Positions 1 through 6,058 of a stretch of DNA of 9,557 bases are shown in pieces. The translations under genes were made by a program, and so were the position numbers. The DNA lies in assembly GCA_934589145.1 (NCBI GenBank), contig CAKTNW010000055.1, positions 1-9,557 on the forward strand. The letters run 5' to 3'. Position 1 is the first letter of the stretch; the number at the start of each line of letters is the position of its first letter. The notes under the pieces are model-generated. The model saw only the letters and a program-made list of their open reading frames with translations. It searched no databases and was not told the origin of the DNA. This DNA comes from an uncultured Oscillospiraceae bacterium. GTDB taxonomy: Bacteria; Bacillota; Clostridia; Oscillospirales; Oscillospiraceae.

Positions 1-443
1 GGCTCGCCGGACACGGAGAAGATGGGCAGCTTCTGGCTCTCCACCAGCGTGTTGAACACGTCGATCATGGGGATGCCGGTGCGGATCATCTTGTTGGGTA
101 CGATACGCTTGGACGGGTTCACGGAGGGGCCGCCGATGGGGATCATATTCTCCGTCAGGGCCGGGCCGTTGTCGCGGGGCACGCCCGCGCCGTCAAAGAT
201 ACGGCCCAGCAGGTGGTCGGAGAAGGACACCATCATGGGGCGGCCCAGGAAACGGACGGGATCCGTGGTGCTGACGCCCTGGGTACCGCTGAACACCTGC
301 AGCGTCACCAGATCCTTGTCCAGCTTGATGACGTTGGCGTAGCTGTCGCCCACCAGGGCCAGGTCGCCGTTACGGACGCCGGAGGCCCGGACGGTCACCA
401 CGTTGCCCACAATGGATTCGATTTTCGTGTAAACTTTCTGCAT
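1..443 (-). CDS. atpB: V/A-type ATPase subunit B, N-terminal part (cut by left edge)
   Basis: Non-catalytic nucleotide-binding subunit of the soluble V1/A1 head, which alternates with subunit A in the hexamer; also called ntpB. It runs off the left edge, so 147 whole codons are visible out of about 450-470 usual for the family. The protein begins [16 protein letters not shown], the N-terminal beta-barrel. Family stretches follow: [12 protein letters not shown], then [20 protein letters not shown] (about residues 79-88), [13 protein letters not shown], and [13 protein letters not shown] leading into [11 protein letters not shown] at the edge. The last motif replaces the P-loop in B subunits; it reads SGEP where many homologues have SGLP. 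The ATG start is set by GAGGTGA a few bases upstream, and the gene starts 13 bases after the stop of atpA, so it is the fourth gene of the operon. Identification is firm; the catalytic-interface arginine region lies outside the window. Confidence 0.95.
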   Translation of the reverse strand, partial: MQKVYTKIESIVGNVVTVRASGVRNGDLALVGDSYANVIKLDKDLVTLQVFSGTQGVSTTDPVRFLGRPMMVSFSDHLLGRIFDGAGVPRDNGPALTENMIPIGGPSVNPSKRIVPNKMIRTGIPMIDVFNTLVESQKLPIFSVSGE

Positions 444-456
444 ATTGACTCACCTC

Positions 457-2184
457 TCAAAGCGCTGCCTTGCTCAGGTAAAAGTCCTTGAGCCGCTTTT
501 CCTGGGCCTCGAACTCCGGCGTCCGGAACTCGGTGTTGTGCCAGTCCAGGAACTCCTGACGGAGCTGGTTGAAGAAGGCGCGGATCTCTTTCTTATCGCT
601 CAAGGCGAAATTCCGGGTCAGCACGTCGTACAGCACATCGAACTCGTGGCGCTGGCGGTCGGGGCCGCAGGCCGCGTCGATGGGATCAAAGGAGTTCTGC
701 TGGAGATAGACCGCGTCCAGCAGCTCGCCCTTCTGATAGACCACATAGTCCTCGTCAGAGGTGCCCTCCTCGCCGATGACCTTCATCATCTGGTTGATCT
801 CGCTGCTGCGCTTGAGGATGGCGCGGGCCTGCTCCACCCGCTCCATGTCCACCACGCCCTGATACTTGGACCAGGAGTCGATGGGGTGGATGGCGGGGTA
901 CTTGCGGGCGTCGGAGCGCTCACGGGACAGGCCGTGGAACGCGCCCACCACCTTCAGCGTGGCCTGGGTCACAGGCTCCTCGAAGTTGCCGCCTGCGGGG
1001 GACACGGTGCCGCCGATGGTGACGGAGGCGATCTTGCCGTCCTTCAGCCGTACCTTACCGGCACGCTCATAGAACGAGGCGATGACGGATTCCAGATAGG
1101 CGGGGAACGCCTCCTCGCCGGGGATCTCCTCCAGACGGCCGCTCATCTCACGCATGGCCTGGGCCCAGCGGCTGGTGGAATCCGCCAGCAGCAGCACGTC
1201 CAGCCCCATCTGGCGGTAGTACTCCGCCATGGTGACGGCGGTATACACCGACGCCTCACGGGCGGCCACCGGCATGGAGGAGGTATTGCAGATGATGATG
1301 GTGCGCTCCATCAGGGAGCGTCCGGTGCGGGGGTCGGTCAGCTCGGGGAACTCCGTCAGCACCTCCACCACCTCGCCGGCGCGTTCGCCGCAGGCGGCTA
1401 CGATGACGATGTCCACGTCGGCGTTCTTGGCCTCCATGTGCTGCAGCACCGTCTTGCCTGCGCCGAAGGGGCCGGGCACGCAGAAGGTGCCGCCCTTGGC
1501 CACCGGCAGGAAGGTATCCACGCAGCGCAGCTGGGTCACCAGCGTCTCGTCGGGGCGCAGACGCTCCTCATAGCAGCGGATGGGCTGCTTCACGGGCCAG
1601 GAGAACACCATGGTCAGCTCCTGCTCCTCGCCCTGCTCGTTCTCCACCACCGCCACGGTGTCCCGGACGTTATAGACGCCCTTCTCCCGGACGGACTTCA
1701 CCTTCCACTCGCCCTTCAGGCCGAAGGGCACCATGATGAGATGGGTGAACAAGCCCTCCGGCACGCTGCCCACCGCGTCGCCCGCGGTGACGGTGTCGCC
1801 GGGCTTTACCCGGGGCGTGAACTCCCAGTCCTTATTGGGGATGGGATCCAGATACACGCCCCGCTCCAGGAAGTAGCCGCACTTCTCGGCCAGCTCCGGC
1901 AGGGGGTTCTGCAGGCCGTCGAACACCTGGGTCAGCAGGCCGGGGCCCAGCTCCACGCTCATCAGCTCGCCGGAGAGCTCCACCTTGTCGCCCACCTGGA
2001 TGCCGTTGGTCATTTCATAGATCTGCATGCTGGCCGTGTCGCCGTTGACGCGGATGACCTCGCCCTTCAGGCGGTCATCCCCCACCAGCACATAGCCCAC
2101 TTCATTTTTACGCACGGAGCCGGAAAAGCTGGCGGACACCAGATTCCCGTTCACTCCGGTCACATATCCTGTCACTTTGTCCAT
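457..2184 (-). CDS. atpA: V/A-type ATPase catalytic subunit A
   Basis: Catalytic A subunit of the V1/A1 head (also ntpA), which hydrolyses or synthesises ATP coupled to ion movement through the membrane sector. It has 575 residues, within the usual range. Numbered from the chosen start, the order is: N-terminal beta-barrel (about 1-70); the non-homologous insert typical of A subunits (about 110-180); Walker A GPFGAGKT at 238-245; catalytic glutamate E267 in ACGERAGE; Walker B-type segment LLLADSTSRW at 331-340, followed by RLEEIPGEEAFPAYL; then the helical C-terminal domain. The residues after GER differ from the GERGNE seen in many archaeal and enterococcal A subunits. An in-frame ATG at 2202 overlaps the stop of the preceding gene as ATGA. 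However, an AGGAGA box lies seven bases before the ATG at 2184, and no good box precedes 2202, so I use MDKVTGYV as the N-terminus. Whether H+ or Na+ is transported cannot be told without the membrane subunits. Confidence 0.97.
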   Translation of the reverse strand: MDKVTGYVTGVNGNLVSASFSGSVRKNEVGYVLVGDDRLKGEVIRVNGDTASMQIYEMTNGIQVGDKVELSGELMSVELGPGLLTQVFDGLQNPLPELAEKCGYFLERGVYLDPIPNKDWEFTPRVKPGDTVTAGDAVGSVPEGLFTHLIMVPFGLKGEWKVKSVREKGVYNVRDTVAVVENEQGEEQELTMVFSWPVKQPIRCYEERLRPDETLVTQLRCVDTFLPVAKGGTFCVPGPFGAGKTVLQHMEAKNADVDIVIVAACGERAGEVVEVLTEFPELTDPRTGRSLMERTIIICNTSSMPVAAREASVYTAVTMAEYYRQMGLDVLLLADSTSRWAQAMREMSGRLEEIPGEEAFPAYLESVIASFYERAGKVRLKDGKIASVTIGGTVSPAGGNFEEPVTQATLKVVGAFHGLSRERSDARKYPAIHPIDSWSKYQGVVDMERVEQARAILKRSSEINQMMKVIGEEGTSDEDYVVYQKGELLDAVYLQQNSFDPIDAACGPDRQRHEFDVLYDVLTRNFALSDKKEIRAFFNQLRQEFLDWHNTEFRTPEFEAQEKRLKDFYLSKAAL

Positions 2185-2198
2185 TTCGTTTCTCCTGT

Positions 2199-2723
2199 TC
2201 ATGATAGGCTGGCGACCTGCTGGCGGATGTTGGCCATCAGGCCGTCAAAGGCCCGCTTGCCGGTCTCGTACCGGAAGCCCCGCTGCCGCTCCAGCAGCCG
2301 CAGCTTCATGGCGTAGCCATACAGGGCGTGGTCGTCGAAATTGTGCAGCCCGACCATATCGTCCAGGCGGCGGAATTCCAGCTCCAGCAAAAGCCGTTCG
2401 CCCTCCAACGGGTTCTCGGCGTTCACCGCCGCCGTCACCGTCTGCACGATGGCGGCGTCCCGGTCGGCGGGGATGGGGCAGGGGCGGCCCAGCTTCACAT
2501 TCCGCTGATAGGTCAGCTCACGGGACAGGGCCTTATAAAAGGCGGCCCATTCCGACAGCAGCGGCCCCTTGTCCGATTCCACCGTCAGCGTCTCCAGCGT
2601 CTGATAGACCCCGCCGCTCACCGCCGTCCGGCACATGGCCAGAAACGCGGCGTAGTCCATGGGAGGCTCACCCTGTGTTTTCAGCATGGGCAGGCTGGAG
2701 ATCAGATAGTAATAGGAAGCCAC
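2199..2723 (-). CDS. DUF2764-like V-ATPase operon protein (possible subunit C surrogate)
   Basis: A 174-residue protein starting MASYYYLISSLPML from a GTG codon, with AAGGGGGTG upstream. The SYYYLISSLPML opening and its place between subunits E and A match the DUF2764 family as I recall it from V-type ATPase operons of Bacteroidetes, spirochaetes and chlamydiae. The family has been considered a possible counterpart of the central-axle/peripheral subunit C (d), because operons that carry it lack a canonical subunit C; that role is not proven. It has no signal peptide or membrane segment. The sequence is largely helical in character, with ELEFRRLDDMVG and RLLERQRGFRYETGKRAFDGL in the second half. 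It starts 12 bases after the atpE stop and ends 14 bases before the preferred atpA start, so it is cotranscribed. The ATPase operon assignment is secure from context; the family name is moderately certain. Confidence 0.8.
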   Translation of the reverse strand: MASYYYLISSLPMLKTQGEPPMDYAAFLAMCRTAVSGGVYQTLETLTVESDKGPLLSEWAAFYKALSRELTYQRNVKLGRPCPIPADRDAAIVQTVTAAVNAENPLEGERLLLELEFRRLDDMVGLHNFDDHALYGYAMKLRLLERQRGFRYETGKRAFDGLMANIRQQVASLS

Positions 2724-2735
2724 AGCGGCACCCCC

Positions 2736-3296
2736 TTACAGGCGGGTATCCCGGAAGAAGGGCATCATCATCTCCGCGATCTCCTGCTCCGAGCAGTCGA
2801 AGTAGCCGGAGCCGTCCTTGGCGGCCAGACGGAAGCCTGCGCCCACCTTCCTGGAGGGGCGGATCTCCAGCCCGGCTTTCAGCTCCTGTGCCAGCTCCTG
2901 GCGCAGGCCGTCCGTCACCTGGCCCACCTCCACGGTATAGGCGGCGACATCCTCGCCCTGCACGGCGGCCTGGATGAGCTTCACCAGCGCCTGCTGATCC
3001 AGCGCCTTGCCCACATCGGCGGCCAGCAGCTTTTCATACTCCTTCTGGATCTCCTGCCGGAAGGCCAGCACCGCGTCCCGCTTGGCCTGCTGGGCGTCCA
3101 GCTGGGCGCTGCTCTTGAACACCTCGATCTCCGCCCTGGCGTCGCCGCGCAGCTTGTCCGCCTCCGCCTTCGCGTCGGCCACAATGGCGTCGGCCTGCTT
3201 CCGGGCGTCGGCCAGAATGGCGGCAGCCTCCTGATTGGCGCTGTCGATGCCGTCCTTTTTGATGGAAGAAACAAGATCCTGAATCTGAAGTTCCAT
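2736..3296 (-). CDS. atpE: V/A-type ATPase subunit E (peripheral stalk)
   Basis: Peripheral-stalk subunit that helps hold the catalytic head stationary relative to the membrane sector. It has 186 residues, close to the usual 185-200. Residues about 15-90 form a long alanine-, lysine- and glutamate-rich helix of coiled-coil type (for example AAAILADARKQADAIVADAK and AKRDAVLAFRQEIQKEYEKL). The C-terminal half (about 100-186) is the globular part that binds the A/B head, with the typical GAGFRLAAKDGSGYFDCS segment near the end. The ATG at 3296 has AGAAGGTGA about eight bases upstream. This is the first gene of the operon: the region before it is non-coding and contains a strong promoter pointing into it. 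In its reading direction the next gene is the DUF2764-like protein. Sequence conservation of E subunits is low, so the call rests on length, helical pattern and context together. Confidence 0.9.
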   Translation of the reverse strand: MELQIQDLVSSIKKDGIDSANQEAAAILADARKQADAIVADAKAEADKLRGDARAEIEVFKSSAQLDAQQAKRDAVLAFRQEIQKEYEKLLAADVGKALDQQALVKLIQAAVQGEDVAAYTVEVGQVTDGLRQELAQELKAGLEIRPSRKVGAGFRLAAKDGSGYFDCSEQEIAEMMMPFFRDTRL

Positions 3297-3350
3297 ACAC
3301 GTTCACCTTCTTATCTGAATTTTGCGGTTATTCCTACTCGTATTGTCTGT

Positions 3351-3378
3351 ATTATAATACACATCTTGCAATTTGCAA
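3351..3378 (-). promoter_or_regulatory. SigA-type promoter of the V-ATPase operon
   Basis: On the minus strand, a -35 box TTGCAA (3378-3373) and a perfect -10 box TATAAT (3356-3351) are separated by 16 bases. Transcription would start near 3344, about 48 bases before the atpE start codon. The position and near-consensus boxes make it the likely operon promoter. Confidence 0.82.
3366..3378. promoter_or_regulatory. 13-base palindrome over the ATPase -35 box (possible operator)
   Basis: TTGCAA-T-TTGCAA reads the same on both strands apart from the central base. TTGCAA is itself palindromic and occurs twice in tandem; the copy at 3373-3378 is the -35 box. A protein bound here would block RNA polymerase. 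No specific regulator is recognised, and in AT-rich DNA chance cannot be excluded. Confidence 0.35.
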
Positions 3379-3394
3379 TATTTTTTCAAAAATC

Positions 3395-3417
3395 TACCAT
3401 TTGAATTGCTAATGGTA
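3395..3417. promoter_or_regulatory. Inverted repeat upstream of the ATPase promoter (possible activator site)
   Basis: TACCATT at 3395-3401 and its exact reverse complement AATGGTA at 3411-3417 are separated by 9 bases. The centre (3406) lies about 62 bases upstream of the predicted atpE transcription start, a typical position for a dimeric activator contacting RNA polymerase from upstream. The binding protein is unknown. Confidence 0.4.
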
Positions 3418-3579
3418 CCAAGCGTCAGAGGTTTCTCCCGCATTACGCCTGTATTGTAGCAGGCTCCGGGGGCGGATGCCATAGTCAAAATGAGCCGAGT
3501 GTACAAATTTCCCCAAAAAATCCGGTTTTACAAGTGGCGGTCAGGCGGGGATTTTGACAGAGAGATAGCAGCATATCGC

Positions 3580-3608
3580 TTGCGAAGGCAGGGAATCCAT
3601 GCTATAAT
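3580..3608 (+). promoter_or_regulatory. SigA-type promoter of the LRR/dockerin gene
   Basis: -35 box TTGCGA (3580-3585), a 17-base spacer and a perfect -10 box TATAAT (3603-3608). The predicted start near 3615 gives a leader of about 29 bases that contains the GGGGGAGG ribosome binding site (3631-3638) in front of the ATG at 3644. Confidence 0.82.
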
Positions 3609-3643
3609 AATCCCATACCATATTGTAATAGGGGGAGGACACG

Positions 3644-5716
3644 ATGAAACGATTACTTGCGTGGAGCCTTACACTGGTGATGCTTTTCAGTATGACCGGC
3701 ACAGCGCTTGCGGATACGCCGGTCGGAAATGGTGATGTCGTCTACGACAGCCAGACGGCCGATACGAATGCGTACCGCTATGTGGACGCGGCGTATGTGG
3801 CGGGTAAGGAGAACTATCTGCCTTATTTTGAGCTGGTAGACGCGGAGGGAAACGGCCTTGAGCGCTACTATTCTGCCGGTGGAAAAGATGGCGTGCCGCT
3901 GTATACTGCCAGCGGGGAGAGCTCGGCATTGACGCTGGGAGATGAGGTCGGCGGCCTGGATGAATTGCGCTATCATTACAGAGCGGATGGAGAGAACGCG
4001 AGACAGGCATGGTCCTGCACAACGGATGAGATCAAGGCCGGCTGGAAGTACACCGACGAGAATGACGACACCGTGTACTGTGTTGAGGACAAGAGCGCCG
4101 ACGAAACGGTGGACGGTTTTGCGCGGCTGCTTTTTGAGGGAGAAATCTACAATACGGTTTCCTATGAGCCGCTCAGGGGCGTGCATTTGCTGTATACCGC
4201 GGGGGGAAAGGATGTTGATGTGGCGATCGGCACCTATGAGGCGCCTTGCGCCGCCTGCGGCAAGGTCATCAGATATCAAAAGACCCATGTCACTGGTGGC
4301 AATTTCCTGTATCAGGATCTGACGAAGGAGTATGCGGATCTGTTGGCAGGCAAATTGGGAATCCTGCTGCCAAGGGGAAGTGAATGGATCACAGGCTGTA
4401 TTTACATCGTAACGGGCTCCTCTGCGGTGGGAAGCGATATAGATTGGTCGCTGGATGAGACGGGAACCCTGACCATCAGCGGAAGCGGCAGGATAAGCAG
4501 CTATACTGATGAGGAACCTGCCCCGTGGCGTGAAAACGCCGCCGATATCAGACGGGTGGTGATCGAGAACGGCGTCACCGCCATTGGGGACAACGCGTTT
4601 CTGACCCTGAGGAATCTGGAGGAGGTCACCATCGCTGACAGCGTAGAGATGATCGGAAAGGATGCCTTTAACAGCTGTCGAGCCCTGCGCAGCGTTTCGC
4701 TGGGCGAGGGACTGCGGGAGTTGGGAGAAGGCGCCTTTGGCTATTGCTTCGACCTTACGGAGATCACCATTCCCGCCAGTGTATGGTGGATCGGCCCCCA
4801 GGCATTCGCGGGATGTACGGCGCTTACACTGCGCGTTGCCGAGGGGAACGAGGACTACTGCTGCGTGGACAATGTGCTGTTCAGCAAGGACATGAGCCGC
4901 CTGGTTTTCTGCTCCAATCAGAAGGCGGGCAGCTATACTGTGCCCAGCAGCGTGGAGACCATTGAGAACAGCGCGTTTTACTACTGCGTCGATCTTGACC
5001 ACATCACCATTCCAGACAGCGTGACCGAGATCGGCGACAATGCCTTTAACCAGTGTGGTCTGCGGGAAATGACGCTGCCCGCGGGACTGACCTGGATCGG
5101 AGAGAGCCTCTTCTGGGGCAATCGCAATTTGACCCAGGTCACGATCCCCAATGGGGTGACCGGCATTGGCAGATATGCCTTCTCGAATTGTGATGAACTT
5201 GCCGGTCTGCGCCTGCCCAGCAGCGTGGAGACCATTGAGGAATATGCTTTCACAGGCTGTTCCGCGCTGCGGAGCGTGGTGCTTCCCACCGGTATGAAAA
5301 CGGTGGGGCCGTATGCCTTTAACGAGTGCCAGACCCTGGAGGAGGTGGTGATCTCCGGCCAGGAGGTGCTGATTGACGCCACGGCCTTTAATGGCTGCCA
5401 GGCATTGAAAACCGTGTACTACGCGGGAAGCGCTGAGCAGTGGGCGCAGCGGATGCAGGACAGCAGCGGGGACGGCGACACTTCTCTGGCAGACGCCGCG
5501 CTTGTTGCCGGTTTTGAAAAGGGCAATCTGAATGGACAGGGCGGTGAGCCGGATATTGCCGATGTGCAGTGCCTGTACAACTATCTGGCGGCCAGCGAAA
5601 TGACGGGAAAGTATCAGGACAGCCAGGTGGCCTTCCAGGCCGCAGCCGATGTGAACGATGACGGCATGGTGGATGTGTACGATCTGCAGTCGTTGTATGA
5701 GAGCGTTTCTCAATAG
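3644..5716 (+). CDS. Secreted BspA-type leucine-rich-repeat protein with C-terminal dockerin
   Basis: A 690-residue exported protein. Residues 1-23 are a signal peptide (positive MKRLL, hydrophobic core, ALA cleavage site before DTPVG). Residues 24-260 match no family I recognise; they contain two AGGKD segments (78-82 and 186-190) and a CAAC pair (C202, C205). Residues about 264-303 (WSLDETGTLTISGSG, then APWRENAADI) are the usual lead-in to BspA-type LRRs. About 11 repeats of 23 residues follow (305-590), with consensus V-T-I-P-x-x-V-x-x-I-G-x-x-A-F-x-x-C-x-x-L-x-x, broken by a 35-residue insert at 396-430. Residues 627-690 resemble a type I dockerin: a degenerate first calcium loop (NLNGQGGEPDIAD) and a good second one (DVNDDGMVDVYD). 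No LPXTG, SLH or transmembrane anchor is visible, so retention may depend on a cohesin partner. A clear promoter and ribosome binding site precede it and a strong terminator follows, so it is monocistronic. LRRs of this type mediate adhesion in other bacteria; ligand and role here are unknown. Confidence 0.9.
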   Translation: MKRLLAWSLTLVMLFSMTGTALADTPVGNGDVVYDSQTADTNAYRYVDAAYVAGKENYLPYFELVDAEGNGLERYYSAGGKDGVPLYTASGESSALTLGDEVGGLDELRYHYRADGENARQAWSCTTDEIKAGWKYTDENDDTVYCVEDKSADETVDGFARLLFEGEIYNTVSYEPLRGVHLLYTAGGKDVDVAIGTYEAPCAACGKVIRYQKTHVTGGNFLYQDLTKEYADLLAGKLGILLPRGSEWITGCIYIVTGSSAVGSDIDWSLDETGTLTISGSGRISSYTDEEPAPWRENAADIRRVVIENGVTAIGDNAFLTLRNLEEVTIADSVEMIGKDAFNSCRALRSVSLGEGLRELGEGAFGYCFDLTEITIPASVWWIGPQAFAGCTALTLRVAEGNEDYCCVDNVLFSKDMSRLVFCSNQKAGSYTVPSSVETIENSAFYYCVDLDHITIPDSVTEIGDNAFNQCGLREMTLPAGLTWIGESLFWGNRNLTQVTIPNGVTGIGRYAFSNCDELAGLRLPSSVETIEEYAFTGCSALRSVVLPTGMKTVGPYAFNECQTLEEVVISGQEVLIDATAFNGCQALKTVYYAGSAEQWAQRMQDSSGDGDTSLADAALVAGFEKGNLNGQGGEPDIADVQCLYNYLAASEMTGKYQDSQVAFQAAADVNDDGMVDVYDLQSLYESVSQ
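4556..5413 (+). repeat. BspA-type LRR coding array, about 11 units of 23 residues
   Basis: In-frame degenerate 69-base units encoding residues 305-590 of the LRR protein. The array is interrupted at residues 396-430 by a non-repeat segment of the FSKD...LVFCSNQK type that is common in BspA-like proteins. One unit (residues 454-475) is a residue short. DNA identity between units is mostly low, but a 26-base exact repeat occurs at 4941-4966 and 5214-5239, and ATGCCTTTAAC recurs in three units. Confidence 0.85.
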
Positions 5717-5730
5717 TTGAATTTCCCTTG

Positions 5731-5772
5731 CGCCCGCGTACCGGCGAGGTACGCGGGCGTGTTTCCGTTTTG
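5731..5772 (+). terminator. Rho-independent terminator after the LRR gene
   Basis: A perfect 12-bp GC-rich stem (CGCCCGCGTACC at 5731-5742 with GGTACGCGGGCG at 5748-5759), a five-base loop, then the T-rich tail TGTTTCCGTTTTG. It starts 14 bases after the stop codon of the LRR gene. Confidence 0.9.
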
Positions 5773-5776
5773 TCAT

Positions 5777-5805
5777 TTGACAGCCGGGGCGTTTTCTGGT
5801 ATCAT
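5777..5805 (+). promoter_or_regulatory. Near-consensus promoter of the small basic protein gene
   Basis: A consensus -35 box TTGACA (5777-5782), a 17-base spacer and the -10 box TATCAT (5800-5805), preceded by TGG as an extended -10. It lies directly behind the terminator of the LRR gene, giving a leader of about 25 bases before the ATG at 5837. Confidence 0.85.
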
Positions 5806-5836
5806 GCTCTCCAACCATCTGAAAAGGAGACGTACT

Positions 5837-6058
5837 ATGGAAAAATTCATTCCCTATGAGAAGCTCTCCAAGAAGGAGAAGCGCAGGCGTGACGCCATGA
5901 TGCGGGACACCTGGGGCGCGTTGAACCCGGTGACCCGGAAAAGTAAAAATCCCAAGGCGTATGACCGCCGGAAGGCACGGAAGTGGATGGATGATCCCCT
6001 GTCCGTGCCTTTTTCGTTTTCCGGGGAAATTGCTCTTGCGTCCGGAATCACCCAGTAG
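5837..6058 (+). CDS. Small, highly basic protein of unknown function (73 aa)
   Basis: I do not recognise a named family. The ATG has AAGGAG seven bases upstream and a near-consensus promoter in front, so this is a real gene; a longer reading from a TTG at 5717 would run through a terminator and promoter and is not used. The first 50 residues hold 18 Lys/Arg, in clusters KLSKKEKRRR (9-18) and RRKARK (44-49), around a central WGALNPVTRK segment (26-35). This suggests binding to nucleic acid or ribosomes, as inference only. Residues 51-73 are quite different: acidic or hydrophobic and poor in charge. This tail is encoded by bases that also form a terminator hairpin and the -35 box of the next gene, so it may be a recent read-through extension after loss of an earlier stop or a small frameshift; comparison with homologues would settle it. 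No signal peptide or membrane segment is seen. Confidence 0.75.
   Translation: MEKFIPYEKLSKKEKRRRDAMMRDTWGALNPVTRKSKNPKAYDRRKARKWMDDPLSVPFSFSGEIALASGITQ
5972..6020 (+). terminator. Terminator embedded in the 3' end of the small gene
   Basis: A 10-bp perfect stem (AAGGCACGGA at 5972-5981 with TCCGTGCCTT at 6002-6011) encloses a 20-base loop that can itself form a GGAT/ATCC helix. It is followed by a T-rich run ending at 6020 (TTTTTCGTTTT from 6010). The hairpin falls inside the last third of the 73-codon frame, which is unusual. Confidence 0.65.

Larger units (their letters stand above)
3297..3643. other. Divergent AT-rich control region between ATPase operon and LRR gene
   Basis: This 347-base stretch separates the start of atpE (leftward) from the start of the LRR protein (rightward). 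It holds one promoter for each direction, a 13-base palindrome and a 7-bp inverted repeat, listed separately. Between about 3420 and 3560 I see no convincing gene, RNA or hairpin. A minus-strand TGCTACAAT at 3453-3461 resembles an extended -10 box but lacks a good -35. The open frames crossing the region have no ribosome binding site and run over promoter sequences, so they are not called. Confidence 0.7.

Noticed and set aside
445..2316. 623-codon plus-strand open frame opposite atpA
   Set aside because: Antisense shadow of a conserved gene; composition dominated by His, Gly, Leu and Ala and no plausible ribosome binding site or domain.
3453..3461. Extended -10 (TGCTACAAT) on the minus strand as a second ATPase promoter
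   Set aside because: No acceptable -35 box at normal spacing; the TTGACT upstream is about 24 bases away from the -10. Kept only as a remark.
3303..3506. 67-codon minus-strand frame upstream of atpE
   Set aside because: It spans the ATPase promoter, has no ribosome binding site and no recognisable protein features.
3490..3735. 81-codon plus-strand frame overlapping the LRR gene start
   Set aside because: It crosses the LRR promoter and ribosome binding site in another frame and has no Shine-Dalgarno sequence of its own.
5717..5836. TTG-started 40-codon N-terminal extension of the small gene
   Set aside because: It would be translated from bases forming the LRR terminator and the small gene's own promoter; the ATG at 5837 has the ribosome binding site.
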